Below the pieces are notes generated by a model. The model saw nothing but the letters and a program-made list of their open reading frames with translations, was not told where the DNA came from and did not search any database. DNA of 64,000 nt. Origin: Nostoc calcicola FACHB-3891 (GTDB taxonomy: Bacteria > Cyanobacteriota > Cyanobacteriia > Cyanobacteriales > Nostocaceae). Shown one piece after another: positions 46,602 to 56,230 of the stretch (position 1 is its first letter; every line of letters begins with the position of its first letter). The position numbers were made by a program, and so were the translations under genes. Location: contig NZ_JACJRQ010000013.1 in assembly GCF_014697355.1 (NCBI RefSeq), forward strand, positions 144,197 to 208,196. Reading direction: 5' to 3'.

Positions 46602-46742
46602 GTAATAATAAAGTCAAGGAATTTCTGAAAATTCTCACAGTCGAAATGAGGATATTCCTGACAAAAATGCCATCCACTTTTTCCCCCTCTCTATTCTAGA
46701 GTTCTATGCAGCCTCACATAGAAGCTGCCTCAAAGTGCAAAT

Positions 46743-46837
46743 TACAGCAGTTTTCATGTATTTGAACCACATCTGTTGTAGGGGCACAGCATTGCTGTGC
46801 CCCTACCGCGTGGTCTATTTACCTGAAAATAACTGTA
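46743..46837. mobile_element. Miniature element A (copy 2), uninterrupted, 95 bp
   Basis: Ends TACAGCAGTTTTCA and TGAAAATAACTGTA (12 of 14 positions pair), with a central GGGGCACAGCA-type hairpin. It matches, in reverse orientation, the parts of 18435-18671 outside the inserted element B, and is the same length. The rest of the 373-bp gap to 46975 shows no gene. Confidence 0.85.
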
Positions 46838-46974
46838 AAAGCACAACAGCTTATCTGTAGGTTGGTTTGAGGAGCGAAACCCAACATTTGATCTAGATTA
46901 ATGTTGGGTTTCACTGCCGTTCAACCCAACCTACATTGATAGCTTTTATTACAAGTAATCATCCGAACTTGATA

Positions 46975-47967
46975 TTACTCTAAAAAATAAGTTTCCAACT
47001 CTTTTATTCTCTCTACCCAACCTTTCACTTCATCAGCCACTTTATACTTCCATTGAAGTTGAAGCACTTCTCTAGTATGAGAATCATCAAATATAACTTT
47101 GTCTTTGTTTTCAAAGACTGGCGCAACGAATTTTACCTCAGCAGCCTCGGCAAACAAAGTTGACATCTGGCTAATACTCAAATTTTCCGGCGCAGCCAGG
47201 TAATGTCCTCCTTTAGTAGCTTTTCGTGCTGCTGCAATGTAGCAGTCTGCCAAATCTTCAACATGAACCCATGCCGTCATAAAATCTGGTGGAAATGGTT
47301 GATGGCCTTGGTGTGGTTTCCCTGTAATGAACTGCTGAATTGCAAAATCCCAGAAGCTGCCACGAGTTGGTGCCGAACCATACACTGATGAAGGATACAC
47401 AATGGAAGCGTTGCCTCCGTTGCTGATATATTCTTCTACTAGCCCATCTTTCAACACATTTACACCCATTAGTAAGTCAATAAATGCTAAATATTCGGGT
47501 CGTGTATAACCTTTTGGCGGAGGTGTTTCAGTGATTCGTCCGCCATCGGCGGTAATCAAAGAGAAATTCCCGCTGGTTGTAATTACATGAATATCTGGTG
47601 AAACTACCCTAGCACCCTGTAAAGCGGCTTCTAATGCTATACGATCTTTGGCAAATTGAGCTTCTTTGGTTGATTCTGGAGGCATATGCCAAGCTAGATT
47701 AATTACTGTTGTAATATCATGCTTACGAATTGCTTGGGCAACATCATTGCTAGAAAAGCTTACCTCTTGAGAGCGGATTATTTCTTTACAGAAAGGCTTT
47801 ATAGCCTCAACATCACTACTTGGGCGCACAAGTGCGAATGCGGCGAAATCTTGTGTCTGCGAAAGCTTACGGCACAGCACTCCGCCAATATAGCCGGTTG
47901 CACCTAAAATCAAAATATTTTGAATGGAAGAACTTTTTTCGGATGAAAATTCTTTATTGTCTGACAT
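46975..47967 (-). CDS. NAD(P)-dependent epimerase/dehydratase-like (extended SDR) protein
   Basis: A 330-residue extended short-chain dehydrogenase fold. The cofactor motif is ILILGATGYIGGVLCRKL (G-x-x-G-x-x-G). TVINLAWHMPPE and VITTSGNFSL are the following strands, and VYPSSVYGSAP resembles the substrate loop. I do not see a standard Y-x-x-x-K pair: the expected place reads RPEYLAFIDLLMGVN, with Tyr but no Lys. It may be a non-catalytic or atypical NAD-binding protein. It is convergent with the TonB receptor gene across element A. Confidence 0.78.
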   Translation of the reverse strand: MSDNKEFSSEKSSSIQNILILGATGYIGGVLCRKLSQTQDFAAFALVRPSSDVEAIKPFCKEIIRSQEVSFSSNDVAQAIRKHDITTVINLAWHMPPESTKEAQFAKDRIALEAALQGARVVSPDIHVITTSGNFSLITADGGRITETPPPKGYTRPEYLAFIDLLMGVNVLKDGLVEEYISNGGNASIVYPSSVYGSAPTRGSFWDFAIQQFITGKPHQGHQPFPPDFMTAWVHVEDLADCYIAAARKATKGGHYLAAPENLSISQMSTLFAEAAEVKFVAPVFENKDKVIFDDSHTREVLQLQWKYKVADEVKGWVERIKELETYFLE

Positions 47968-48415
47968 AATTTCGTAATTTGTAACTGCTATACTACAAGC
48001 ATTTTATCTGTACGATGTGTGATTGCAGAAAGTACGGTATGGCGCTCGTAGTGCTTTAGGCTACGCACTCTACGATGTAAGACATATATTTTCCTGAAAA
48101 AATGGATTCATAATCAGTAAGCTATTTTTGATAATTAAGCTATTTTACATATTTTTCAAGTAATAATACTTATTATATCCAGAAGGGGACTGGTAATGAT
48201 GACGCTATCTTACTAATAAGAGTGCGTAGCGATCGCTCAAATCAATATCTCATACCAATAATTGATTATACTCATATAAATTTTAACTACTGAAAATTTC
48301 ACTGCACACTATGAAACTCATAGATTTTTCTTTATTCAAGTATTTTTTCGGTTGTATATTATTACTAAGTCAAAGGAAATCTGTAATTTGATTAAATGTT
48401 TAACTTTTAACAACC
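47968..48415. other. AT-rich gap between SDR and AAA-like genes
   Basis: 448 bp with one GCGATCGC octamer near 48229 and no recognised gene. It holds the divergent promoters of both flanking genes; I could not assign clear promoter hexamers. Confidence 0.3.
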
Positions 48416-49786
48416 GTGGAAGAATTGCTAGAAGCTGTAGAAAGAATTCTACAAAACAAGCCTCTCGATTCCATTCAGTGGTTTGTGCTTTATCAGTCGT
48501 GGATAGGCAAAACTTACCATGAGATGTCAGAGGGAACAGGTTATGGTAGCAACTACATTAAGCAAGTTGGCTCTCAGTTGTGGCAAGATTTGTCTCAAGC
48601 AGCTGGAGAGAGAGTAACAAAAAAAAATCTCCATTTAGTCTTAAGCAAACATTCACAAAGCATAAGTTGGGAAAAGAATCAACCAGAACAACAGCTCAAC
48701 AAAAAATTCAGATTCACAAGTCCTTATCCAAACTTATTTTTAGTCCGCAAGATGGAATTTCCTAGTGGTCCTGTGCCAGTAGACTCTGCTTTATACATCA
48801 ATCGTCCTCCTCTGGAAGAACTGATTTGTAGTGAACTCACACAACCTGGTTGCTTAATCAGAATTAAAGCACCCAGAAAAACGGGAAAAAGTTCACTACT
48901 CAACCAGATGATTGCTTATGCTAAAGCGCAGGATTATCAAATTGTCTACTTGGACTTTCAAGAAGCTGACGAAGAAATTTTTGCTTCTCTGGATAAATTT
49001 TTACGTTGGTTCTGTATCTATGTCACCAGGCAATTAAACTTGGTTCCCTGTCTGGATGATTTTTGGGATACAGAAATGGGCAGCAAAGTCAGCTGCAAAA
49101 TCTATTTTGAAGCATATCTATTACACTATATTTCAGAAAATCCTGTGGTTTTGGCTTTGAATGAAGTCCAGCGAGTTTTTGAACATCCGAATATTGCCCA
49201 AGACTTTTTGCCAATGCTGCGATTTTGGCACGAACAAGCAAAGCAAGATCGAATTTGGCAAAAACTCCGAATGGTAGTAGTTCACACCACAGAAATTTAT
49301 ATTCCCCTGAAACTTAACCAATCGCCTTTTAATGTCGGGATTACAATTACTCTGCCACCGTTTACCCCCAAGCAGGTACAGGATTTAGCATTGTGTTATG
49401 GATTACAGTGGGCAGCAGATTCCCAAGGACTAGAACGCCTGGAACCTCTACAAGCAATGGTGGGCGGACATCCTTATTTGGTGAGTCTTGCGCTTTATCA
49501 TTTATCTAGGCAAGAAATGACCTTAGAAATGTTATTAGAAACAGCATCGACATCAGTGGGAATTTACACTCAGCATTTACGAGAACTGTTGAGCTTACTA
49601 CAAAAAGAACCAGAATTAATGTCTGCTATGCAACAGGTAATTGCCAGCGATAACAAAGTAGAATTAGATGCGATCGCAGCTTATAAACTAGAAAGCATGG
49701 GTTTAGTTCAACTCAATGGCAATCAAGCTTGTGCCATGTGTGAATTATATCGTCTCTATTTTCGCCAACAGTTGGGAAAACACTGA
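48416..49786 (+). CDS. HTH plus AAA-like ATPase protein (vWA-MoxR-associated type)
   Basis: A 456-residue protein. The first 90 residues (MEELLEAVERILQNKPLDSI, then YHEMSEGTGYGSNYIKQVGS) resemble the helix-turn-helix module of cyanobacterial vWA-MoxR-associated/AAA_35 proteins. An AAA-like P-loop domain follows, with GPVPVDSALYINRPPLEELI, the Walker A APRKTGKSSLLNQM, and a Walker B-like VVLALNEVQRVFEHP. The usual D-E of Walker B reads N-E, so hydrolysis may be impaired. It probably couples signalling or conflict responses to an unknown target. GTG start at 48416. No partner gene is adjacent. Confidence 0.78.
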   Translation: MEELLEAVERILQNKPLDSIQWFVLYQSWIGKTYHEMSEGTGYGSNYIKQVGSQLWQDLSQAAGERVTKKNLHLVLSKHSQSISWEKNQPEQQLNKKFRFTSPYPNLFLVRKMEFPSGPVPVDSALYINRPPLEELICSELTQPGCLIRIKAPRKTGKSSLLNQMIAYAKAQDYQIVYLDFQEADEEIFASLDKFLRWFCIYVTRQLNLVPCLDDFWDTEMGSKVSCKIYFEAYLLHYISENPVVLALNEVQRVFEHPNIAQDFLPMLRFWHEQAKQDRIWQKLRMVVVHTTEIYIPLKLNQSPFNVGITITLPPFTPKQVQDLALCYGLQWAADSQGLERLEPLQAMVGGHPYLVSLALYHLSRQEMTLEMLLETASTSVGIYTQHLRELLSLLQKEPELMSAMQQVIASDNKVELDAIAAYKLESMGLVQLNGNQACAMCELYRLYFRQQLGKH

Positions 49787-49798
49787 AGCTCAAAGTAA

Positions 49799-49914
49799 TA
49801 TAGCGATTCCCAGTTAAGTGAGGTACAGATAATATTTTGAAACGCAGAGGGGCGCAAAGTAAAGCGCAGAGGTACGCAGAGATTTGTACCTCAGCAGACT
49901 AAGGAAACGCTATA
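49799..49914. mobile_element. Miniature element, family C, copy 3 (116 bp)
   Basis: It begins TATAGCGATTCCCAG and ends AAGGAAACGCTATA, with inner GAGGTACA / TGTACCTC arms. The interior contains GCGCAGAGG-type repeats. The ends match copies at 12933 and 33472. Confidence 0.72.
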
Positions 49915-49965
49915 AAATAAGAAGAAATATCGCTAAAAGCCGAGATCGTAATTAACTGCAATACC

Positions 49966-50646
49966 ATGATTGAAACCACAGTTCGCAAACAATACGATCG
50001 ATTGGCATCTGTGTACGATCGCCGCTGGAAAAAGTATATTTCTGATACACTTGATTTTCTCAAAAACTGGGCAGAAATATCACCATTGGATACTGTACTT
50101 GATGTTGCTTGCGGAACAGGTGAATTGGAACGGTTGCTGTTAACTGAACATTCAACCCTAAAAATTGTCGGAGTAGATATTTCAGAGGAGATGCTAGCAA
50201 TTGCTAAGGAGAAGTGTAGCGTTTATCCACAGGTTTCATTTCATACTGCTAGTGCCTCAGCGTTGCCATTTGCTGACGATAGTTTTGATGTGATTGTGTC
50301 TGCCAGTTCATTCCATTACTTTAGCGAACCATTGGCAGCATTAATAGAGATGCAGCGTGTACTCAAGCCTAATGGCAAAGTTGTGATTCTCGATTGGTGT
50401 AAAGATTATTTATTTTGCCGAATTTTGGATCTGATACTGAAGATTATTGACCCAGGACATCGGCAGTGTTACACCCAAGATGAGTTTCACCGTTTCCTAA
50501 CTTCTGCCAATTTTATAGTTTCTCGTGGGACTAAAGTTCGTTTCGGTGTGTTTTGGGGACTGATGGTAGCTACAGGGGAGCAGGGGGGGCAGAATGAAGA
50601 AGGGAAAAGGGTAAGGGGGAAAGGGGAAAGGAAACCCCGCAATTAA
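49966..50646 (+). CDS. Class I SAM-dependent methyltransferase
   Basis: A 226-residue methyltransferase (Methyltransf_11 type). Motif I is TVLDVACGTGELERLL, with GVDISEEMLAIAKEKC, HTASASALPFADDSFDVIVS and RVLKPNGKVVILDW following. The fold is complete to about residue 200. The last 25 or so residues (EQGGQNEEGKRVRGKGERKP) are encoded by the dispersed 220-bp element that begins at 50593, so the original C-terminus has been replaced. The substrate is unknown. Confidence 0.85.
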   Translation: MIETTVRKQYDRLASVYDRRWKKYISDTLDFLKNWAEISPLDTVLDVACGTGELERLLLTEHSTLKIVGVDISEEMLAIAKEKCSVYPQVSFHTASASALPFADDSFDVIVSASSFHYFSEPLAALIEMQRVLKPNGKVVILDWCKDYLFCRILDLILKIIDPGHRQCYTQDEFHRFLTSANFIVSRGTKVRFGVFWGLMVATGEQGGQNEEGKRVRGKGERKPRN

Positions 50647-50816
50647 GATAGGGGTTTCAAGCATAGACGCTGATTTAGAGTCGCACTAGGTGTCTCCTAA
50701 ATCTTCTTTTAATATTCTCCGCAATTAAGATAGGGGCTTTGTACCTTATGGGGAAAAGTTTTACTCTTTTTTTCCTTTACCCCAACCCCAAGACCCCTTT
50801 TCCCCTTCTTGGTAAA
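50593..50816 (+). repeat. Dispersed 220-bp element, copy 2, with paired internal motifs
   Basis: Same organisation and orientation as 22815-23033. The paired motifs are CCCC-GCAATTAAGATA-GGGG (50635-50654) and CTCC-GCAATTAAGATA-GGGG (50717-50736), spaced 82 bases apart (83 in copy 1). Flanking parts such as TTTCAAGCATAGACGCTGAT and CTTCTTTTAATATTCTCC are nearly identical to copy 1. The left end lies in the 3' end of the methyltransferase gene. Confidence 0.85.
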
Positions 50817-50936
50817 AAAGAGTTTTAGGATTTTTGCACAGATGCTCGAAACGAAGGAATTTTGAAAAAGCAAATCTGGGTGTGGATTGTGGGATATCCT
50901 TAAATAAGTGAAAGATTTGCCAAAAAAAAAGTAAGA

Positions 50937-52103
50937 ATGAAGCTGGCAGCAAGAGTAAGTCAGGTAACACCTTCATTAACCTTAGCGATCGCAGCCAAGG
51001 CTAAGGCATTGAAGGCAGAGGGAATAGATGTTTGTAGTTTTAGCGCTGGAGAACCAGATTTTGATACCCCAGCGCATATCAAAGCCGCAGCAGCAAAAGC
51101 TTTGGATGAAGGCAAAACCAAATACGGTGCAGCAGCCGGAGAACCAAAGTTAAGGGAAGCGATCGCCCGTAAGCTTAAAACTGATAACGGTCTTGATTAT
51201 AAGTCAGAGAATGTCATCGTCACCAATGGCGGTAAACATTCTCTGTACAATTTGATAGTGGCATCGATCGATCCAGGTGATGAGGTCATCATCCCTGCAC
51301 CCTACTGGCTAAGTTATCCCGAAATGGTGACATTGGTCGGTGGAGTTTCGGTAATTGTCCCCACAGATGCAACCACGGGCTATAAAATTACTCCCGATCA
51401 ACTCCGTAAAGCCATCACACCCAAGACAAAGTTATTTATCCTCAACTCCCCATCCAATCCCACGGGGATGGTTTACACGCCAGCTGAAATTAAAGCATTG
51501 GCAGAGGTAATAGTTGATGCAGATATCTTTGTCGTCTCTGATGAGATTTACGAAAAGATTCTCTACGACGGTGCAGAACACATCAGCATCGGTTCTTTAG
51601 GGAAGGAAATTTTTGACCGGACTTTAATCAGTAATGGGTTTGCCAAGGCTTACTCCATGACTGGGTGGAGACTTGGCTATTTAGCAGGGCCAGTGGAAAT
51701 TATTAAAGCCGCCAGTACCATCCAAGGACATAGTACATCTAACGTCTGTACCTTTGCTCAATATGGAGCGATCGCAGCTTTGGAAAGTCCCCAAGACTGT
51801 GTAGAAGAAATGCGTCAAGCCTTCGCCAAACGCCGACAGGTAATGTTAGACAGACTCAACGCCATTCCTGGACTGAGTACCGCTAAACCAGATGGCGCTT
51901 TTTATCTCTTCCCCGACATCAGCAAAACCGGTCTGAAATCCTTGGAATTTTGCGACGCCTTACTAGAAGAACATCAAGTTGCAGTCATTCCTGGAATTGC
52001 CTTTGGCGCTGATGACAACATTCGCCTTTCCTACGCCACCGATTTGGCGACTATTGAAAAGGGCATGGATAGGTTAGAGAAATTTGTCAAGTCCCGTATT
52101 TAG
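50937..52103 (+). CDS. aspC: Aspartate aminotransferase (class I PLP-dependent)
   Basis: A 388-residue fold-type I aminotransferase. The PLP lysine is probably Lys237 in [37 protein letters not shown], the [11 protein letters not shown] substrate loop and [14 protein letters not shown] are conserved for subgroup I-gamma aspartate aminotransferases (some of which also accept prephenate). It makes aspartate and glutamate interconversions with 2-oxo acids. It is followed by a strong terminator. Confidence 0.93.
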   Translation: MKLAARVSQVTPSLTLAIAAKAKALKAEGIDVCSFSAGEPDFDTPAHIKAAAAKALDEGKTKYGAAAGEPKLREAIARKLKTDNGLDYKSENVIVTNGGKHSLYNLIVASIDPGDEVIIPAPYWLSYPEMVTLVGGVSVIVPTDATTGYKITPDQLRKAITPKTKLFILNSPSNPTGMVYTPAEIKALAEVIVDADIFVVSDEIYEKILYDGAEHISIGSLGKEIFDRTLISNGFAKAYSMTGWRLGYLAGPVEIIKAASTIQGHSTSNVCTFAQYGAIAALESPQDCVEEMRQAFAKRRQVMLDRLNAIPGLSTAKPDGAFYLFPDISKTGLKSLEFCDALLEEHQVAVIPGIAFGADDNIRLSYATDLATIEKGMDRLEKFVKSRI

Positions 52104-52133
52104 TTATTTGTAATTTGATTTAGAAATAACAAT

Positions 52134-52160
52134 GCCCTCTCTAACAAGAGGGCTTTTTTT
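52134..52160 (+). terminator. Rho-independent terminator of aspC
   Basis: GCCCTCT (52134-52140) pairs with AGAGGGC (52147-52153) around CTAACA, followed by seven T residues. It lies 30 bp after the stop. Confidence 0.93.
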
Positions 52161-52241
52161 ATCGAACAGAATAGAGGTGTCATATCATGTTCGGGAAATC
52201 ACTTACGATAAGAGTTAAAGAAATTTACCCACGTACTTATA

Positions 52242-53258
52242 TCAGAATTTATTAAACCCAGCAGAACGGCGATAAAGTAACCAGATAAAAAGCGGTGAAC
52301 CCAGCAACGCAGTGACAGAACCTACTGGTAGTTCTACTGCTCCTAATCTAGATAGTAAATCTGCAAAGGTGAGTAACCATGCACCTGCAAGGGCGGAAAG
52401 TGGCAAAACAAACCGGTGATCTGTACCAACGAGCAGCCGGACACCGTGGGGGACAACAAGACCGACAAATCCAATTAAACCGCTGATGCTGACTGCACCT
52501 GCGGCTAATAATGTGGCCACACCACCAATTAATAGGCGCGATCGCGTTAACGAAAGTCCCAAACCCACAGCCAAATCATCACCCAAAGCCAACACGTTCA
52601 CCGATCGCGCCAGCAAGCATCCCCCCACCAATGCAACGATGATGTAAGGGCTAGCAGTGGAAATTTCTTGCCAACCCCTTCCATTGAGGCTACCAACTAA
52701 CCAACTCAGCGCAATTTGAATTTGACCGTCTTCAGCTAAAAGTAGCAATGTACTTTGCACAGCACCAAATAAAGAACTGATCGCCACCCCGCCTAAAATC
52801 AACCGCTCAACTGAAATTCCCGACCCCGCACGTCCGAGTAAAATTACGATCGCCGAAGTCAAGATTGCACCTATCCACGCAGCGAGAGGAATGGCGATGG
52901 GGAATATTTGCCACACAATCATCAAAATTACAATTAATCCCGCACCCGCAGAAATGCCGAGAATAAAAGGATCGGCAAGACTATTGCGTAACATTCCTTG
53001 CAGCAATGCTCCTGACATACCCAAAGCCGCACCTACGATAACAGCGGCACAAATGCGGGGAAGACGCAAATCCCAGAGAATTGTCTGTTTAACCGGATCG
53101 CCTTCCCGAAGAATGGCTTGCCATAACTCAGACATACTCAAAGGTACTGCTCCTTGGGAAAGCGATAGCGCTAGCGTAACCACCAGTCCTACACCAAAGA
53201 TTAAAATAGCCCAGAGTACGCGGTATTCACTGAAAATTGTCTGAAATAGTCTTTTCAT
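52242..53258 (-). CDS. FecCD/BtuC-family ABC transporter permease
   Basis: A 338-residue permease of iron-siderophore, haem or cobalamin importers, with about ten transmembrane helices. Typical segments are LRLPRICAAVIVGAALGMSG, LLQGMLRNSLADPFILGISA, and the C-terminal ISGLIGFVGLVVPHGVRLLV and LGSPLFIWLLYR. No cognate binding protein or ATPase is next to it in the window, so it is either an orphan or its partners are elsewhere. It could serve the TonB-dependent receptor at 44.5 kb, but that is only inference. Confidence 0.92.
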   Translation of the reverse strand: MKRLFQTIFSEYRVLWAILIFGVGLVVTLALSLSQGAVPLSMSELWQAILREGDPVKQTILWDLRLPRICAAVIVGAALGMSGALLQGMLRNSLADPFILGISAGAGLIVILMIVWQIFPIAIPLAAWIGAILTSAIVILLGRAGSGISVERLILGGVAISSLFGAVQSTLLLLAEDGQIQIALSWLVGSLNGRGWQEISTASPYIIVALVGGCLLARSVNVLALGDDLAVGLGLSLTRSRLLIGGVATLLAAGAVSISGLIGFVGLVVPHGVRLLVGTDHRFVLPLSALAGAWLLTFADLLSRLGAVELPVGSVTALLGSPLFIWLLYRRSAGFNKF

Positions 53259-53265
53259 TAATTGA

Positions 53266-53404
53266 CGGGGAGTGGGGAGTGGGGAATGGGGAGTGGGGAG
53301 ATGAGGGAGATGAGGGAGTGGGGGGAGATGAGGGAGATGGTGAGAATAACTCCTAACTCGTAACTCTTAACTCCTAACTCTTAACTCTTAACTCCTAACT
53401 CCCC
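53266..53404. repeat. GGGGAGT/GATGAGGGA and TAACTCC low-complexity tract
   Basis: Purine-rich GGGGAGTGGGGAGT repeats turn into GATGAGGGA nine-mers and then TAACTCC-type heptamers. It fills the gap between the PhyH gene stop and the permease gene start, leaving little room for a separate promoter. Confidence 0.8.
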
Positions 53405-53412
53405 ACTCCCTT

Positions 53413-54255
53413 TTAACCATAAGCGCCGCCGGGAAGAAATCCCAACAGTTGCTTCAATCTTGGGTTTGCATCTTCATAGCAGTGACTAGGCATTTGATAA
53501 TTCATAAAGGGTGCATACTTGTGTCCAACCAGTCTCTTGGCATAAGTAATCTGTGTAATGTAACGAGTGATAGAGGAAGAGTTTCTAGAGCCTCTATGCC
53601 ATACCTGATTATTAAAACAAACGGCAGAACCCATCCCTCCCAAGCAGTTGTAAATTCGGTCTTCATATCCTGAAATATCACCGTCGCACAACTTACCAAA
53701 TAGATGAGATCCTGGAATCATTTGAGTTGGGCCATTTTCTTGAGATAATACATCCGTTAGGTAGTAATTCACTGTGAACGCAAGAACATTCAAGCGAATG
53801 TTAGTTAAGGGTTTCCCATCAAGGGAAATTACATGGGGTGTATCATCTTGATGCCATGCATTTTTAGCTAATCCGTCAGTTTGTGGAGGAATTTTAAATG
53901 AATTATTGTGAATAACATGAATTATATTAGCATTGGGAATACCATCATGGATTGAGTAGCCTGTTCCATTTGCTCCACCAATTAAATGTTCTGCAAATGT
54001 CACCATTGGCTCTAAATCAAAAAGCTTTAAATTCTGCTGAGAATGCTCGAACATGCGCTTGATTATTTTCTTTGATTTTCGATAATCTTTTCCTTCAGTC
54101 TTCTTGAGATTTTCATCTAAATCATTGCTTAAAATCTCACACTGTTCGGGTGTCAAGACATTGGGAATCACAAGGAACCCATTAGTGTGAAAATATTCAA
54201 TCCATTCATTTAGTTGCTCTGTAGTCGGCTGCTTACCAGCTAGATATTCAGGCAT
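53413..54255 (-). CDS. Phytanoyl-CoA dioxygenase (PhyH) family protein
   Basis: A 280-residue Fe(II)/2-oxoglutarate-dependent oxygenase of the PhyH family. The His-x-Asp metal ligands are in NAWHQDDTPHVI, and the distal His in NNQVWHRGSRNSS, followed by SSITRYITQITYAKR with the likely 2-oxoglutarate-binding Arg. EWIEYFHTNGFLVIPNVLTP is the typical start. Family members hydroxylate lipids, amino acids or natural products; this substrate is unknown. It may share a transcript with the downstream permease gene. Confidence 0.85.
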   Translation of the reverse strand: MPEYLAGKQPTTEQLNEWIEYFHTNGFLVIPNVLTPEQCEILSNDLDENLKKTEGKDYRKSKKIIKRMFEHSQQNLKLFDLEPMVTFAEHLIGGANGTGYSIHDGIPNANIIHVIHNNSFKIPPQTDGLAKNAWHQDDTPHVISLDGKPLTNIRLNVLAFTVNYYLTDVLSQENGPTQMIPGSHLFGKLCDGDISGYEDRIYNCLGGMGSAVCFNNQVWHRGSRNSSSITRYITQITYAKRLVGHKYAPFMNYQMPSHCYEDANPRLKQLLGFLPGGAYG

Positions 54256-54432
54256 CTTAAGTCCTTGTTGTACTGAGTCAACACTATTTTAGAATGTCTA
54301 AAAAGATAAAGGGCGATCGCCACTGGTTTTTCTCTCAGCAAAAGTTATCCGCAGTAGCGATCGCCACCACTTGACCATCTCGGAGATTTACTGCTTAAAT
54401 CCTAATGACTGGTAATAATTGGAGACAAATTA

Positions 54433-55347
54433 ATGGTTTCGGATGGTGAAGCAAGCACAGGTGCAACTGCTTTTACTCCTGACCCTCTGTTTGGGTTAGT
54501 CAACAGCTATAAAACGACTATTCCCACTAACGGAGATTCCGCAGATATTTACTTTCCTGTCATTCCCAGTTCAAATATCAATCCAATCAAAACTCCCATT
54601 GCTTTATTCTTACCTGGTTCGCGTGTTGATATATCCCAATATTCTCAATTTGCTAATGTCGTAGCCAGTTACGGATTTACAGTAATTATTCCTGAACATA
54701 TTCGTTCTTTACCAGATTTTGGATTTACTGGTTTAGTACCAGAAGCATCACAAATTTGTCATGTTCTAGATTTTATGGTGGCAGAAAACTCTAATCCCAA
54801 TTCACCAATTGCAGGTAGTCTGGATTTGGATAAACTAGTATTATTAGGACACTCTTTCGGTGGTGCAGTTGGTTTGACAGCTATTGACAATTCTTGTATT
54901 TACCCGGTCTGTGAAGGTGAATTTCAACGACCTCAACAGCTACAGGCAGCAGCTTTCTTTGCTACGAATACATTTGTCGGTATCGGAAAATTTATCCCAA
55001 TTAGAAATCAAGGGATTCCGATAGCTTTAATCTTAGGAAGTCAAGATGGCTCATCAGTAACTCCCCAAACAACACAAACAAGTTACGATCTAATTCAAGA
55101 ATCTCCAAAAGCATTAATTACCATACAAGGTGCCAATCATTATGGCATCACAAATATTAATAATCCTCCTGGCGCAAGACCAGACCCTAATATCCCGACT
55201 TTGACACAGGAGAAATCCATTGAAACCATCGCTCGTTGGAGTGCGCTTTTCTTGTTGGCTCATACACTTGGCGATCGCAATGCCTTGGATTATGTGAATA
55301 ATACAGGTGATACTTTGGATGAAAATGTCACCGTGACTCGCCATTGA
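54433..55347 (+). CDS. Alpha/beta hydrolase, chlorophyllase/PAF-acetylhydrolase-like
   Basis: A 304-residue alpha/beta-hydrolase. The nucleophile elbow is VLLGHSFGGAVG; a candidate acid is in LILGSQDGSSV and a candidate His in IQGANHYGITN. PIALFLPGSRVDISQYSQFA precedes the oxyanion region, and a HVLDFMVAENSNPNSPIAG stretch is common in chlorophyllase-like esterases. There is no strong signal peptide. It is divergent from the PhyH gene. Substrate unknown. Confidence 0.75.
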   Translation: MVSDGEASTGATAFTPDPLFGLVNSYKTTIPTNGDSADIYFPVIPSSNINPIKTPIALFLPGSRVDISQYSQFANVVASYGFTVIIPEHIRSLPDFGFTGLVPEASQICHVLDFMVAENSNPNSPIAGSLDLDKLVLLGHSFGGAVGLTAIDNSCIYPVCEGEFQRPQQLQAAAFFATNTFVGIGKFIPIRNQGIPIALILGSQDGSSVTPQTTQTSYDLIQESPKALITIQGANHYGITNINNPPGARPDPNIPTLTQEKSIETIARWSALFLLAHTLGDRNALDYVNNTGDTLDENVTVTRH

Positions 55348-55520
55348 AGAGGACACGGGGACACGGGGACGCAAAGACACGGGGAAAGAAGAGGATGGGG
55401 GGACAATGAGAATTGGGAAAAGCGAAAAAACTTGTTGCAATTTGTCTCCCCATCTCCCCATCTCCCCCATCTCCCCCATCTCCCCATCTGCCCACGTCCC
55501 CGCGTCCCCGCGTCCTCTTC
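55347..55520. repeat. GGGGACACG / CATCTCCCC inverted low-complexity repeats
   Basis: GAGGACACGGGGACACGGGG on the left is complemented by CCCCGCGTCCCCGCGTCCTC on the right, with CATCTCCCC repeats between, giving a large hairpin that separates two convergent genes. It could end transcription from both sides. Confidence 0.75.
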
Positions 55521-55531
55521 CCCATACCCCA

Positions 55532-56155
55532 CTACATCAACTCCAGTCCACCTCGATAGCCAGTGACAATGCGGCTACCATCCTTGAGAATGTGGACTTC
55601 GATTTGGTCGCTAGCCCAGGTAATGTGGTCAGAGAGGGCAGCGTTAAATATATGAATTCGTTGGTTGCTAGAAGAAACTGGAGAGGTGGGAGAATTAATT
55701 GCCAGAGATTGTACGAAAGGTCCGTCAATTAATATATCGAGTTGTTCTAACAATTCTTGAGAACCTGGCGGTGCAGATTCAGACTGTAGTTGCTTCAAAG
55801 TGAACCCAGTAAAAGACATGACATTTAATCCAGCAGCTTTTATCTTACGAGCTAAAGATGCTAGCGTTGGTGCTTGCCAAAACGGTTCTCCACCAGAGAA
55901 CGTTACACCCGTGTTGCGAGGGTTACTGAGAATGTTCTCGGCAAGGGTATCAACAGCAACAAGTTGGTTAGCCTCAAATGACCAGGAGTCAGGATTAAAG
56001 CAGCCAGGACACTCACGCGGACAACCTTGCACCCAGATGACTGCACGACAACCAGGCCCATTGACTTCTGACTCATCAACGTAACCCATGATGTTAAGAT
56101 AGCCAGAGGGAATTTCTGTGAGTGCTAGTGATGGTTCAGTTGGCTTAGTTTCCAT
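55532..56155 (-). CDS. NrdG-like 4Fe-4S single-cluster radical SAM protein
   Basis: A 207-residue radical-SAM protein like anaerobic ribonucleotide reductase activases. The cluster motif is CPRECPGC (C-x3-C-x2-C) in VIWVQGCPRECPGCFNPDSW. GVTFSGGEPFWQAPTLASLA is the SAM-binding GGE motif. LDILIDGPFVQSLA also fits. Its partner, a glycyl-radical enzyme, is not in the window, and in cyanobacteria these NrdG-like proteins may have other targets. It lies 75 bp downstream of the nine-gene minus-strand cluster and could be its last gene, though the gap argues for separate control. Confidence 0.87.
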   Translation of the reverse strand: METKPTEPSLALTEIPSGYLNIMGYVDESEVNGPGCRAVIWVQGCPRECPGCFNPDSWSFEANQLVAVDTLAENILSNPRNTGVTFSGGEPFWQAPTLASLARKIKAAGLNVMSFTGFTLKQLQSESAPPGSQELLEQLDILIDGPFVQSLAINSPTSPVSSSNQRIHIFNAALSDHITWASDQIEVHILKDGSRIVTGYRGGLELM

Positions 56156-56230
56156 CTCTTTAACTCCTTTTAAAGCCGTTGCCTGTTAACTATATAACTA
56201 TAGCGAATCCCCAGAGACTTAACCAAGGGT

